Source: Rahnella aceris (GTDB taxonomy: Bacteria > Pseudomonadota > Gammaproteobacteria > Enterobacterales > Enterobacteriaceae). From it: a stretch of 64,000 nucleotides of DNA. The stretch spans positions 495,711 to 559,710 of the forward strand of contig NZ_JAADJV010000003.1 of the NCBI RefSeq assembly GCF_011684115.1, in the 5' to 3' direction. The translations under genes and the position numbers were made by a program. Of the stretch, positions 34,560 through 43,779 are shown piece by piece (within the stretch, counting starts at the first letter, position 1; each line of letters opens with the position of its first letter). The notes under the pieces were generated by a model that was not told the DNA's origin, did no database searches, and saw only the letters and a program-made list of their open reading frames with translations.

Positions 34560-35829
34560 GGCGATTCTCCAGAGACAGATACCCGCCATGACTTTCAGCG
34601 ATTTGCCGGCACAAAATCAGCCCGATGCCACTGCCATTGGGTTTGGTGGTATAGAAAGGAACAAACAGATTTTTGGGATTGGTCAGCCCGACACCCTGGT
34701 CAAGAATGGTCACAAACAGACAGCCTTTTTCTTCTGACCATTCAATACACACCGGCGCCGTGGTATCGCTCATCGCCTCATCGGCATTCTTAATCAGGTT
34801 GATAAGCAACTGATGGAGTTGCACCCGGTCGACATTTACACTCAGCGGCGCCGGGCCTTTCAGGGTAATTTTACGGTGCGCAAACAACAGCGGCAGCTCC
34901 GCAATCAGGGCGGCAAAATCAAGCGGTGCTTTGACGGGGGGGGCGAGTTTACTGAGCTGGCGGTAACTGCTGATAAAAGCGATAAGTTCTTTGGCCCGGC
35001 GGTTGATCAGATCGATGCCTTCCGCAAAGCCCTCCGGCAGGTTTTCTGTATGGCGGCGATAATGCTGCTGGAGCATCTGGCTGATGGAGGCAATCGGGCT
35101 AAGAGAATTGTTTATTTCATGACTGATCACCCGCAGCAGGTTTTGCCAGGCTTTTTGTTCTTCCTTACGCAGCATGTCGTCAACATCACTGACAAACAGC
35201 AATACGTTTTGGATCCCGTCCACCATATAGGTGTCACTGGACACTTTATAACGCCCCGGACGCCCTGCATGACTGGACTCCACCGGATGCTCCCGGTTGG
35301 CATTTTGCAACAACGTATCAAGTTGCCAGTGACTGCATTTTTCGCCAATCAGCTTTTCCAGCGATGTGCCCAGCATCCGCGAGGCCGCATCATTACACCA
35401 CATCAGCCGGTTATTGCCGTCAATCGCGAAAATCGCCACCGTGATATTAGAAATCACTTTTTGCAGCAGAAAATCCATTTCTCTTTGCTGCTGGCGGTGG
35501 CGGGATAACTGACCCGAAATGGCGTTGATCTGTTCAATGACCCCTTCAAACACCCCTTCCCCGCTGGTCACACCGCGAAGGCTAAAATCTTCCTGCTCAA
35601 CGGCTTCTAACAGGTTAGAAATCACATTGATTTTGTAGAGAAGTTGCTGGAAAAAGTGATAGGAAAAATACACTAACGTGACGCACAGAATAAAGAGCGT
35701 GAGAAATTTCAGGTAGAGAGACTGCTGTGGGAAAAACCACAGCAGCAGATAGGCAACAACGCCCCCCAGCGGGGACAAACTGCACAGTATTAAATGACGT
35801 GACTCAAAGGATCGAAAAAGTTTACTCAT
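34516..35829 (-). CDS. Sensor histidine kinase (NtrY-like)
   Basis: 437 residues. Two N-terminal membrane helices (residues ~10-55), HAMP-like linker, PAS domain (ITVAIFAIDGNNRLMWCNDAASRML), DHp box with phospho-His in HEINNSLSPIASISQML, N box LINLIKNADEAM, G boxes DQGVGLTNP and KPNGSGIGLILCRQIAESHGG. The short periplasmic region suggests it senses a membrane or cytoplasmic signal. It overlaps the response-regulator gene by 8 bases. Confidence 0.88.
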   Translation of the reverse strand: MSKLFRSFESRHLILCSLSPLGGVVAYLLLWFFPQQSLYLKFLTLFILCVTLVYFSYHFFQQLLYKINVISNLLEAVEQEDFSLRGVTSGEGVFEGVIEQINAISGQLSRHRQQQREMDFLLQKVISNITVAIFAIDGNNRLMWCNDAASRMLGTSLEKLIGEKCSHWQLDTLLQNANREHPVESSHAGRPGRYKVSSDTYMVDGIQNVLLFVSDVDDMLRKEEQKAWQNLLRVISHEINNSLSPIASISQMLQQHYRRHTENLPEGFAEGIDLINRRAKELIAFISSYRQLSKLAPPVKAPLDFAALIAELPLLFAHRKITLKGPAPLSVNVDRVQLHQLLINLIKNADEAMSDTTAPVCIEWSEEKGCLFVTILDQGVGLTNPKNLFVPFYTTKPNGSGIGLILCRQIAESHGGYLSLENRHDRTGCRVTLNLPL

Positions 35830-37234
35830 GACAGATTTTTAATTTATCCAGTCGTCGGTAAAAAGCGCTGCGACTCAGCCCTAACGATTCTGCCGCTTTC
35901 ACTGCATTCCCGTCATAGTGACGCAGGCGCTGTAAGAGCACAGTTTCTTCCACTTCTGCCAGCGTGCCCGTCTCAAGTTGCGTCACCGGTTTTTGCTGTG
36001 GCTCATGACCGCTGTTTTGCCCCTTCACAGGCAGCGGCAGGCAAAGATCTGCCAGGTCGATCGTATTATTGCGGCAAAGCAATACGCCGCGTTCCAGCAA
36101 ATGGCTCAGTTCGCGGATATTCCCCGGCCATGAATATTCATGCAGCCCCTGTCGCGCCATCGCCGATAATACCGGTTTAGGTTTACTGTATTTGCGGGCA
36201 AAACGTTGCAGGAAACGTTCAGCCAGCGGCTCAATATCTTCCTGCCGTTCACGTAGCGGCGGTAACGGAATTTGAATAACATTCAGCCGGTAGAGTAAAT
36301 CCTGCCGGAACCGCCCTTCAGTCACGGCTTTTTCAAGATCCGTGTTGGTGGCCGCAATGATGCGGCACTGTGTGGTTTGCGTCCGTGATGAACCCACGCG
36401 TTCGAACTGCCGTTCTTCCAGGACACGCAGTAATTTTACCTGCTGGGACAAGGGCAAATTGCCAATTTCATCGAGGAATAATGTGCCTTTATCGGCCAGT
36501 TCAAAGCGTCCGATGCGATTTTCCCGCGCATCGGTAAACGCGCCTTTTACGTGCCCGAACATTTCACTTTCAAACAACTGCTCATTGATGCACCCCATGT
36601 TGACTTCAACAATGCTGTGCTCACGGCGGGATGAGAGCTGATGGATATAGCGGGCGAGCAGGCTTTTGCCGGTGCCATTTTCACCCAGAATCAGGATGCT
36701 GGTATCCGTGGCAGCCACGGTTTCCACCACGTTGATTAACTGCTTCATGGCCTGAGAGCGGACAACCCATTCATTGCCCATGTCATCTTCAAGCGCCATT
36801 TTCAGCAGCTTGTTTTCTTCTCGCAGGCAATTCCCGGAGCGTCTCGCCTGGCTCAGTGCAATCTGTTGCTGAACAATGCTTAACAGGCGTTCGTTATCCC
36901 AGGGTTTTTGAATAAAATCCGCCGCACCGGCCCGCATGGCGCTGACGATGATGTCCACACTTCCCCATCCCGTCATGGCCACGGCGGGCAGACAGTCATC
37001 AAATTTTTTTAACTCATCCAGCAGTTGCAAACCTTCCAGACCCGACGTGGTGTCTTTCTGGAAGTTCATGTCCATCAGTACCAGATCAAAGGGCTTTGCG
37101 GACAAATGTGACAATAAACGGTTGGCCTGCGTTTCCAGCGTCACGTCATACCCTTCCATACGGAGCAGCATGTCGAGGCTGGTCAGAATGCCCGCGTCAT
37201 CATCAATGACAAGAATACGTTTTTTTTCGTTCAT
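35822..37234 (-). CDS. Sigma-54-dependent response regulator (NtrC family)
   Basis: 470 residues. Receiver: acidic pocket DDD at 11-13, phospho-acceptor Asp55 in LVLMDMNFQ, Thr in AMTGWGS and Lys in FIQKPW. AAA+ core: Walker A GENGTGKSLLARY, the sigma-54 contact loop reads GAFTDA instead of GAFTGA, Walker B TLFLDEIGNL. C-terminal Fis-type HTH NAVKAAESLGLSRSAFYRRLDKL. Start at 37234 (MNEKKRILVID). It likely activates the sigma-54 promoter at 41772, and so its own operon. Confidence 0.9.
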   Translation of the reverse strand: MNEKKRILVIDDDAGILTSLDMLLRMEGYDVTLETQANRLLSHLSAKPFDLVLMDMNFQKDTTSGLEGLQLLDELKKFDDCLPAVAMTGWGSVDIIVSAMRAGAADFIQKPWDNERLLSIVQQQIALSQARRSGNCLREENKLLKMALEDDMGNEWVVRSQAMKQLINVVETVAATDTSILILGENGTGKSLLARYIHQLSSRREHSIVEVNMGCINEQLFESEMFGHVKGAFTDARENRIGRFELADKGTLFLDEIGNLPLSQQVKLLRVLEERQFERVGSSRTQTTQCRIIAATNTDLEKAVTEGRFRQDLLYRLNVIQIPLPPLRERQEDIEPLAERFLQRFARKYSKPKPVLSAMARQGLHEYSWPGNIRELSHLLERGVLLCRNNTIDLADLCLPLPVKGQNSGHEPQQKPVTQLETGTLAEVEETVLLQRLRHYDGNAVKAAESLGLSRSAFYRRLDKLKICHE

Positions 37235-37281
37235 TAAAGCATCCGGCTTGTGCCGCCGCACCCGTCAGGCACGGCGACAGA

Positions 37282-39711
37282 TTATTCATAGCGAATGGCG
37301 TCCGCAGGCGACATCCGAATGGCGCGTCGGGAAGGCAACCAGACCGCTAACGCCACAATTAAAGAAATCATGACGGCGACACCCCAAAAGAGCAGTGCAA
37401 AGGAGGTATGCCCGTTGCCCAATATACGCGTCAACTTGGGTGCGACAAAGAAGGCCAAAGGCAACCCGATAATCAGGCCAATGAATAATTGCTTACTGCC
37501 CTGAAGCATCAGCATCCGTAACAGAACGCCTTCCGTTGCCCCCATCGCCATACGCACCCCGATCTCCTGAATACGTTGATTGATCACATTGCGCATCACG
37601 GCATAAATACCGGTGGCCGCCAGAATGACCGCGACCAGACCAAACAACATAAAGAGGTTGGCAATGAAATGCAGCCCGGCGGTATTCCTGGCCAGACGTT
37701 GATTTAACGTTTGCACCTGATTAACGGAGAGCGTGCTGTCAATCTGGCGAACCGCATTCATGAGCGCAGGCCCTAACGTATCAGGATTCTGAGCCCTGAG
37801 CACCAGCGTTAATGACGCCGCGGGTATTTGCGCCAGCGAGCGGTAAACCGTGACCCGCTGGCGGAACGCGCTGAAAGGTCGGCCATGAATGACGTTAGGC
37901 ACCACACCGATAACCGTGAACCAGCGCTGATCATCCGTATCACGAAAACGCAGGCGTTTACCGATGACATCCCGCTCACCGGGCCAGAACTGCTCCGCAA
38001 ACGACTGGCTGACCACCACCACGGGCTGTGAGTCCTGCGTATCACTGCTGGCAAACTCCCGTCCGGCCACCGGCGTGATCCCCATTGCCGTCAGGCTTCC
38101 CGGCATCACCTGGACATCATTGACCAGAGGATAAGACCAGCGGTCTTTGCTGTTGTTGGTAGACGAATCGATATCAACCTGACGGGGTACGGTAAATTGT
38201 CCGACGGCGCTGGTGGTGATGGCCGTTTTTTCAACACCGGGGATCCCGCTGAGGGACGATTGCAGGCGCTGATAGAACAGGATCCGGCTCGCATCATCAG
38301 GATACTGGTTGGCATTGAGGTTAATCTGACCGGTGAGATAGCCCTGCGTCGCCACCCCGTAATCGGCACGGGTCGCCTGGTAAACCAGCAGCGCCAGCAG
38401 CGCACTGATGCATAAAATGGAACAGGATAATCCGACTTCAAACGTCACCAGAATACGGGACACCCTGCCTGCCCCGCGACTTTGCGCGCCCCGCGTTCCA
38501 TCACGCAAAACATCGTTGAAATTACCGTGGGTGATTTTCCACGCAGGCAATGCACTGGTAACGACAGCCGTCATGATGACCAGCACTAACGCATTGAGGA
38601 TCATGACGTTATCGAGTGACAAATGCCACCAGAACGGAATTTTGTTCGGTACAAACGTCGGCAGTAACGTATTGGTGATCTCGAGTCCCCAGGCGGCGAG
38701 CAGAACGGCGATGATGCCCGAGAAGGCGCAAATAAATAAGCTTTCCCACATCATTTGCATGACCAGACGACCGGAAGGTGAGCCCAGAGCAACGCGGATA
38801 GCGATTTCTTTTGAACGCTCTGTGGTTCTTGCCAGCAATAAGTTACCGACATTACAACACGCCAGCACCAGCACAAAAGCCACGGCAAAAAGCATGACGA
38901 TGAAGATCGGCATGGTCTCCTCACCCATGAAATTTTCCTGGAATGTCAGTACCTGCGCCGACAGCCCTTTATTGCTTTCAGGATACTCAGAGGCCAGCGA
39001 CTGCATCACCTGAGCGAGGTCACCGTCAGCATCGGCGAGCGGAACACCGGGTTTCAGGCGCGCATAAACGGATACTTCCGGCGCACCTTTGCGGACCAGA
39101 TATTGTGCAGGATCCAGCTTAGAAGGCAGCCAGAGATCATGAAAGAAAGGAAAGGCAAAATTGGCGGGCATGATGCCCACAATGCGCGTGTGTATCCCAT
39201 TGATCAGGACATCTCTGCCAATGAGTTGCGCATCGGCAGCAAAGTAGTTTTGCCACATGCCATAGCTGATAACGGCAACCGGTGTCGCGCCAGGCTGGAC
39301 ATCTTCACTGTTCAGCACCCTGCCACGATAAGGCTGGATGCCAGTATAAGAAAACATCTCCGGCGTATTGCGGATCGCCATATAGGAAACCGCTTTGGTG
39401 CCGTCACTGATATCGGCACGTTCAGCATAAAAATAACCCACGTCATTGAGCGTGGTATTGCGGGCCTTAATTTCCTGGTAGTCCAGGAAGTTGACCCCGG
39501 AGTCACTCAGACTGACGCCGTTGACCGTCGGGTTTACTAACACCATGTTTTTCCCGTCCGGATAAGGAAGCGGCGTAAACATGATGGTGTTAATGACTGA
39601 AAACATATAAAGCGTCAGTGCCAGACCGCAGGACATAATAAGCACAGTGATAAAGGTAAATGACGGGCTTTTGAGTAACAGGCGTAAGGCATATCGGATA
39701 TCAAAAAGCAT
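37282..39711 (-). CDS. MacB/FtsX-type ABC permease, duplicated (ADOP-like)
   Basis: 809 residues with two FtsX-like halves. Each has one N-terminal helix (LLLKSPSFTFITVLIMSCGLAL in half 1), a large periplasmic MacB_PCD-type domain and three helices near AFVLVLACCNVGNLLLARTTERSKEIAIRVALG (half 1) and LVAVILAATGIYAVM...QEIGVRMAMGAT (half 2). This double layout is that of the duplicated permeases often called ADOP, but here it has its own ATPase and adaptor. It drives export across the periplasm rather than import. Confidence 0.85.
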   Translation of the reverse strand: MLFDIRYALRLLLKSPSFTFITVLIMSCGLALTLYMFSVINTIMFTPLPYPDGKNMVLVNPTVNGVSLSDSGVNFLDYQEIKARNTTLNDVGYFYAERADISDGTKAVSYMAIRNTPEMFSYTGIQPYRGRVLNSEDVQPGATPVAVISYGMWQNYFAADAQLIGRDVLINGIHTRIVGIMPANFAFPFFHDLWLPSKLDPAQYLVRKGAPEVSVYARLKPGVPLADADGDLAQVMQSLASEYPESNKGLSAQVLTFQENFMGEETMPIFIVMLFAVAFVLVLACCNVGNLLLARTTERSKEIAIRVALGSPSGRLVMQMMWESLFICAFSGIIAVLLAAWGLEITNTLLPTFVPNKIPFWWHLSLDNVMILNALVLVIMTAVVTSALPAWKITHGNFNDVLRDGTRGAQSRGAGRVSRILVTFEVGLSCSILCISALLALLVYQATRADYGVATQGYLTGQINLNANQYPDDASRILFYQRLQSSLSGIPGVEKTAITTSAVGQFTVPRQVDIDSSTNNSKDRWSYPLVNDVQVMPGSLTAMGITPVAGREFASSDTQDSQPVVVVSQSFAEQFWPGERDVIGKRLRFRDTDDQRWFTVIGVVPNVIHGRPFSAFRQRVTVYRSLAQIPAASLTLVLRAQNPDTLGPALMNAVRQIDSTLSVNQVQTLNQRLARNTAGLHFIANLFMLFGLVAVILAATGIYAVMRNVINQRIQEIGVRMAMGATEGVLLRMLMLQGSKQLFIGLIIGLPLAFFVAPKLTRILGNGHTSFALLFWGVAVMISLIVALAVWLPSRRAIRMSPADAIRYE

Positions 39712-39712
39712 T

Positions 39713-40444
39713 TTATGCTTCCTTTATCAGGGTCAGTTCCCGTGCCACATGTCCGTCTCCGACGACCTGCCCGTCAGAAAGCACGATGCTGCGCTGCGCC
39801 CGCTCGGCTGAACGAGGATCATGGGTGACGATGCAGATCGTGGCGCCCTCCTGATGTAACTTATCGAGAATATTCAGCACCGCCTCGGCATTGTGGGAGT
39901 CCAGGTTACCGGTCGGTTCATCCGCCAGAATGATGGAGGGATTGCCCACGATAGCCCGTGCGACGGCCACGCGCTGCTGCTGTCCGCCGGAAAGCTGCGA
40001 GGGATAATGGCGTCCCCGGTGGGACATATTGACCTTGTCTAAGGCTTCCGCCACTCTCTGCTGCCGTTCAGTTTTAGAAATATCCTTGCGGTAAGTCAGT
40101 GGCAGGGAGACATTTTCCTCAATGGTTAAATCGCTGATGAGATTAAATGACTGAAAGATAAAGCCGATATCACGATTTCTCACCAGGGCACGCTGCTTTT
40201 TAGAGATATTTTCCACGTTGTGCCCGGCCAGCTGATAGGTCCCGGTAGAGGCCACATCGAGCAGGCCCAAAATCGAAAGCAGCGTTGATTTACCACAGCC
40301 TGAAGGCCCGGAAATCGCCACGTATTCCCCTTTGGAAATGCTGAGCGTGATCTTGCTCAGGGCGTGTGTCTCAATTTCATCGGTCAAAAAAATCTTATTC
40401 ACGTCAGTGAGTTCTACCAGTGATTCCATCATTTTCATCTCCAT
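39713..40444 (-). CDS. ABC transporter ATPase (MacB/LolD-type)
   Basis: About 243 residues. Walker [18 protein letters not shown]-loop [12 protein letters not shown], signature [15 protein letters not shown], Walker [15 protein letters not shown]-loop IVTHD. Start at one of four close Met codons; 40444 has AGGA at good spacing. The stop is followed after one base by the permease ATG. It powers the permease at 37282 with the adaptor at 40488. Confidence 0.88.
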   Translation of the reverse strand: MEMKMMESLVELTDVNKIFLTDEIETHALSKITLSISKGEYVAISGPSGCGKSTLLSILGLLDVASTGTYQLAGHNVENISKKQRALVRNRDIGFIFQSFNLISDLTIEENVSLPLTYRKDISKTERQQRVAEALDKVNMSHRGRHYPSQLSGGQQQRVAVARAIVGNPSIILADEPTGNLDSHNAEAVLNILDKLHQEGATICIVTHDPRSAERAQRSIVLSDGQVVGDGHVARELTLIKEA

Positions 40445-40487
40445 CGCATTGTCCTGTAAGCTGGCGTCTTTTGCAGGTGAGCCGGCA

Positions 40488-41738
40488 TTATTTAGTAATC
40501 TCAATTTGATCTGCCCCTTGCCAGGCGCTGCCGTCACTGAGAATAATTTTATCTCCCGCACGCAGTCCACTGGTCACCTGAATATAATCCGCAGATCCCT
40601 GACCAAAGTTGACCTTCATTTTGGTGGCAAAGCGTTCCTTTTCATCGAGCCGGTAAAGCATCGAAGGTAAATTATTCTGGGCAAACGGTGGCCGCTCAAC
40701 GTACAGGGAATCATTAATTTTTGTCACTGCGATTAAACCATCAACGCTCAGGTCAGGTCGGGCTTCCTGCGGCAGTGGTTGATTGAATGTCACATCCACT
40801 TTAACGGTGCCATTGGTCACCGCAGGATCCACCCGTGACAATACCCCGGTGAACTGGCTGCGTCCGGTGTTAATGGTAACCTGCTGCCCGACGGCAAGAT
40901 CACGGGACTGTAATTCCGGCACTTTGAGTTCAGCATAAAGTTCCTTTTCTTTCGCCAGACGGGCAATACTGGTGCCGGTGGTGACCCGCTGGCCGACCTG
41001 GACTTTCACATCCTGCAAAATGCCTTCAATCGGTGAGGTAACATTCAGCGAATCGACTTCCTGCTGGCTCAGCAGCACCAAAGATTCCAGTTTGTTAAGG
41101 CGCATCGCACTGGCTTTGATATCAGCATCAATGCTCAGCTTGAGTGTTTTTAATCGTTTTTCCTCAAGCACAACTTGCTGACGATATTGTTCAGTATTAA
41201 TACGGGTCGTTTCGTATTCCAGCATCGGCACTGCCGCAATATATTTCTTTTGCGCAGCAAGCCGCATCGTAGAGCTGAGTAACCGGCTTTTCGCATCCAA
41301 TACCAAGGCTTCCTGACTCAGAATTTTATTTTGTAATTCTGCATTAGTGGCGTCAGTCTCAGCCCGGCGGGCATCCAGCTCGAGCCGGTTTTCCTGTAAT
41401 TTTTGTTCCAGCGTCGGGTTACTCATTCTGACCAATAACTGGCCTTTATTCACCTTCATGCCAGGTTTGTAAATGACCTCTTCCACGCGGGCATCAACAT
41501 TGGCCGCAACCCAATTGATATCACGCGGTAGCAGTACCCCGTTACCCCGCACTTCAACCGAGAAACTGCCATATTGAACCTGCCCGACCGCGATACTCCC
41601 GCGGGAGATCTGATAAGGCGAAAAACGGTAATTATAGATTGCCGCCAGCGTGGCTAAAAAGAGTGCGCCCGCAACAATAAATTTGCGGTATCGCTTCAGT
41701 ATGAATTTATTCCCGGGTTGCGGGATTGATATGTCCAT
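40488..41738 (-). CDS. Periplasmic adaptor (HlyD/MacA family)
   Basis: 416 residues: a single N-terminal membrane helix (YRKFIVAGALFLATLAAIYNY), a biotinyl-lipoyl half (VNWVAA...VDARVEEVIYKPGMKVNKGQLLVRM), a long helical hairpin (residues ~120-220, LQNKILSQEALVLDAKSRLL), then the second lipoyl half and barrel (SPIEGILQDVKVQVGQRV). It bridges the inner-membrane ABC exporter to an outer-membrane TolC-type channel, which is not encoded here. First gene of the leftward operon, 34 bases after the sigma-54 promoter. Confidence 0.88.
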   Translation of the reverse strand: MDISIPQPGNKFILKRYRKFIVAGALFLATLAAIYNYRFSPYQISRGSIAVGQVQYGSFSVEVRGNGVLLPRDINWVAANVDARVEEVIYKPGMKVNKGQLLVRMSNPTLEQKLQENRLELDARRAETDATNAELQNKILSQEALVLDAKSRLLSSTMRLAAQKKYIAAVPMLEYETTRINTEQYRQQVVLEEKRLKTLKLSIDADIKASAMRLNKLESLVLLSQQEVDSLNVTSPIEGILQDVKVQVGQRVTTGTSIARLAKEKELYAELKVPELQSRDLAVGQQVTINTGRSQFTGVLSRVDPAVTNGTVKVDVTFNQPLPQEARPDLSVDGLIAVTKINDSLYVERPPFAQNNLPSMLYRLDEKERFATKMKVNFGQGSADYIQVTSGLRAGDKIILSDGSAWQGADQIEITK

Positions 41739-41771
41739 AATAATACCTTTTCTGATAACTCCTTACCGATG

Positions 41772-41787
41772 AGCACAAATCGTGCCA
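41772..41787 (-). promoter_or_regulatory. Sigma-54 (-24/-12) promoter of the export/regulator operon
   Basis: On the minus strand the site reads TGGCACGATTTGTGCT: GG and GC exactly 10 bases apart, and 15 of 16 positions fit TGGCACGrNNNTTGCW. Predicted start of transcription near 41762, about 24 bases before the adaptor start codon. The operon itself encodes a sigma-54 activator, which makes the assignment coherent. Confidence 0.8.
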
Positions 41788-41949
41788 ACCTTTAAAATTT
41801 AATTAACCAACTGATTTTTATGTGTTTTTTAAAAAGTCGCCAATTACACCTTTTCCCTTAATCATTTTCTATCTCATTAATGGAACGAAAATCGGGACGG
41901 CATGCCCTGATTACCCTCTTTTGCCTGCGAAACCCCACGCATATCATGC

Positions 41950-41966
41950 ATTCCCAATATTGGGAT
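41950..41966. promoter_or_regulatory. Palindromic activator-type site TCCCAATATTGGGA
   Basis: Perfect 14-base palindrome at 41952-41965, about 165 bases upstream of the sigma-54 promoter, a normal enhancer distance. A related half-site AAAATGGGATTTT lies at 42000-42012. The rest of the 430-base gap 41739-42168 is AT-rich and also must hold the AraC-type gene promoter, which I could not define. Confidence 0.55.
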
Positions 41967-42168
41967 ATTAAATCTGGCAAGTTAATTAGTGTGTTTCGAA
42001 AATGGGATTTTACTATTTACATAACAGGAAAGAATAATAATATCCATTATAAACAATAAGTTGAAAAAAATAAAAACATGGCATAGTAATTGCTTAGAGA
42101 ATAGCGGGGACGGTATTCCAATTTTAAAAATTTGTTCATCACTCATTAATTACGCAGAAGGGGTGTGT

Positions 42169-42714
42169 ATGTGGGAACGCAAACTATCGAACGCTGAAAA
42201 AAGTCTTTTCACACAGAAAATAACCGAGGATCTCGATAATCGTCATTTGACTATCTATGGCAAGCACGCTCATACAGACAAAGCATTATGTATTGTTAAG
42301 ATTATTAATTATATGCTGGAGAATATTTCTGACGAGATCACACTTGAAGATCTGGAAAAAATATGTGGTAAAACCCGCTTTGATATTTGCCGCATATTCA
42401 AACATTTCTATGATGTCACACCGATAAAGTGGATGTGGAAGGTCCGGCTGGCGCTGGCCAGGGAATTTATCCATTTAGCCCCTGAGTGGTCTTTGACAGA
42501 TATCAGCTATGCTTGTGGATTTTCGTCGCTGCCGCATTTTTCCCGAAGTTTCAGCAAGACCTATAATGAGTCTCCGCTCAAATTCAAACAGAATGTCATC
42601 AGGACAACACGCCCGGAAATAAAAAAAGAATCATCAGATTATGATTTCATTTTCGGCATCCAGAGAAACAACTTTTCAAGAAGTATGTTAATCAGCAACC
42701 TGCACTTCTTATAA
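42169..42714 (+). CDS. AraC-family transcriptional regulator (HTH domain only)
   Basis: 181 residues from ATG 42169 (AAGGGG upstream). The AraC DNA-binding domain covers residues ~45-145: DEITLEDLEKICGKTRFDICRIFKHFYDVTPIKWMWKVRLALAREFI (first HTH) and WSLTDISYACGFSSLPHFSRSFSKTYNESPLKFK (second HTH, the conserved signature). There is no N-terminal cupin sensor, as in MarA/SoxS-type proteins, but there is a ~40-residue tail. It sits divergently from the export operon and is the probable second cluster regulator. A TTG at 42061 would add 36 residues; not favoured. Confidence 0.8.
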   Translation: MWERKLSNAEKSLFTQKITEDLDNRHLTIYGKHAHTDKALCIVKIINYMLENISDEITLEDLEKICGKTRFDICRIFKHFYDVTPIKWMWKVRLALAREFIHLAPEWSLTDISYACGFSSLPHFSRSFSKTYNESPLKFKQNVIRTTRPEIKKESSDYDFIFGIQRNNFSRSMLISNLHFL

Positions 42715-42717
42715 TTA

Positions 42718-43779
42718 TTAATAAGATTTCTTATGCCATTTTTTATTATTCTCTACACGCAATATCAGTTTTGGTTCATGGAAAGATGAAAAATCCTCAT
42801 GCAAAGTATCCCTCAGAAAGTTTGAAATATAATTGAAAACAACAGGGTCACGTAATGCGCCGTTGTGGCCCTTTCCCTCTGTAACGATTAATTCACTTTT
42901 CTTCAATGAATGGCTCAGTATTTCGGCCTCATCCAGTTCAATACTGAGATCATTCTTATCATGCAATATCATGACAGGTTGCGTTATTGAACCGATAAGC
43001 TCGGGACCAATAACATCAGGATGGACACCATAGCGGCGCTGATAAAGCTTTTTCATCGATACGGCAATGCGCCTGGGCAGTTTATTATTGCGCACATATC
43101 TGTCCATCATTTTCCCGTAACTGCACGGACTGCCGATTAAAATCATCCGTTTAAAAAGCAGTCCCTGTAGCGCGGCCATGCAGCCAATTAATCCGCCGGT
43201 CGAATGACCAATGATCACAGAGAAGTGCCCGTAATGCTTTTCCATCTCCATGACGGCCCGCGACAGATCATAGAAAGACACTTTTTTTCCGGGAGAAATA
43301 CCATGTGCGGGCAGGTCAGGCGCAAAAACCGTATAGCCTTTTTCCTGCAACCGCTGCGCCATCTGCCGTAACATTATACTCCGGCCATCCCACCCGTGAA
43401 GAAGCAACACTTTTTCTGCCTGGGGATCCGCTTGCGGATAAATGAAGACCTTAACAAAAGATTTGCGCCAATAAAGCTCCTCCTGCACGCAGCGACTGAG
43501 CAGCATGATTTCCCCCTGCTTATAGGGTAAAGGCCGGGTCTTTTCGAAAAGACGCAACGCGTATAACGCAGAAAGATAGGAAGACATGGCATGCAGGGAA
43601 TATAAGTCGAATAAACTGATTAATTTGCATGCCCGGGTATAATGCGTCGCAGGCCTTATTTTGGCTTTCATCAGTAACGTCGGACGCAATCGCATAATGA
43701 CCAAAACCCGCAGATAATTTTGGTGAACCAGCGATAAAAACAACAGGACCGGATAAAAGAAGCTATAAAACATTCTCAC
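42718..43779 (-). CDS. Alpha/beta hydrolase with N-terminal membrane segment
   Basis: 353 residues. An N-terminal hydrophobic stretch (FYSFFYPVLLFLSLVHQNYL) suggests membrane attachment. Hydrolase core: LLHGWDGRSIMLRQMAQRL, APDLPAHGIS, nucleophile elbow IGHSTGGLIGCMAAL, acid region ILHDKNDLSIELDEAEIL, and His in EGKGHNGALRD. It overlaps the MATE gene by 17 bases and ends the leftward operon. Possible roles: esterase or thioesterase acting near the export machinery. Confidence 0.8.
   Translation of the reverse strand: MRMFYSFFYPVLLFLSLVHQNYLRVLVIMRLRPTLLMKAKIRPATHYTRACKLISLFDLYSLHAMSSYLSALYALRLFEKTRPLPYKQGEIMLLSRCVQEELYWRKSFVKVFIYPQADPQAEKVLLLHGWDGRSIMLRQMAQRLQEKGYTVFAPDLPAHGISPGKKVSFYDLSRAVMEMEKHYGHFSVIIGHSTGGLIGCMAALQGLLFKRMILIGSPCSYGKMMDRYVRNNKLPRRIAVSMKKLYQRRYGVHPDVIGPELIGSITQPVMILHDKNDLSIELDEAEILSHSLKKSELIVTEGKGHNGALRDPVVFNYISNFLRDTLHEDFSSFHEPKLILRVENNKKWHKKSY

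Noticed and set aside
34813..35508. 231-codon open frame on the plus strand
   Set aside because: Antisense to the histidine kinase, whose motifs are complete.
42061..42168. Longer AraC-family start at a TTG codon
   Set aside because: No ribosome site before it, while ATG 42169 has AAGGGG; the added residues are outside the HTH domain.
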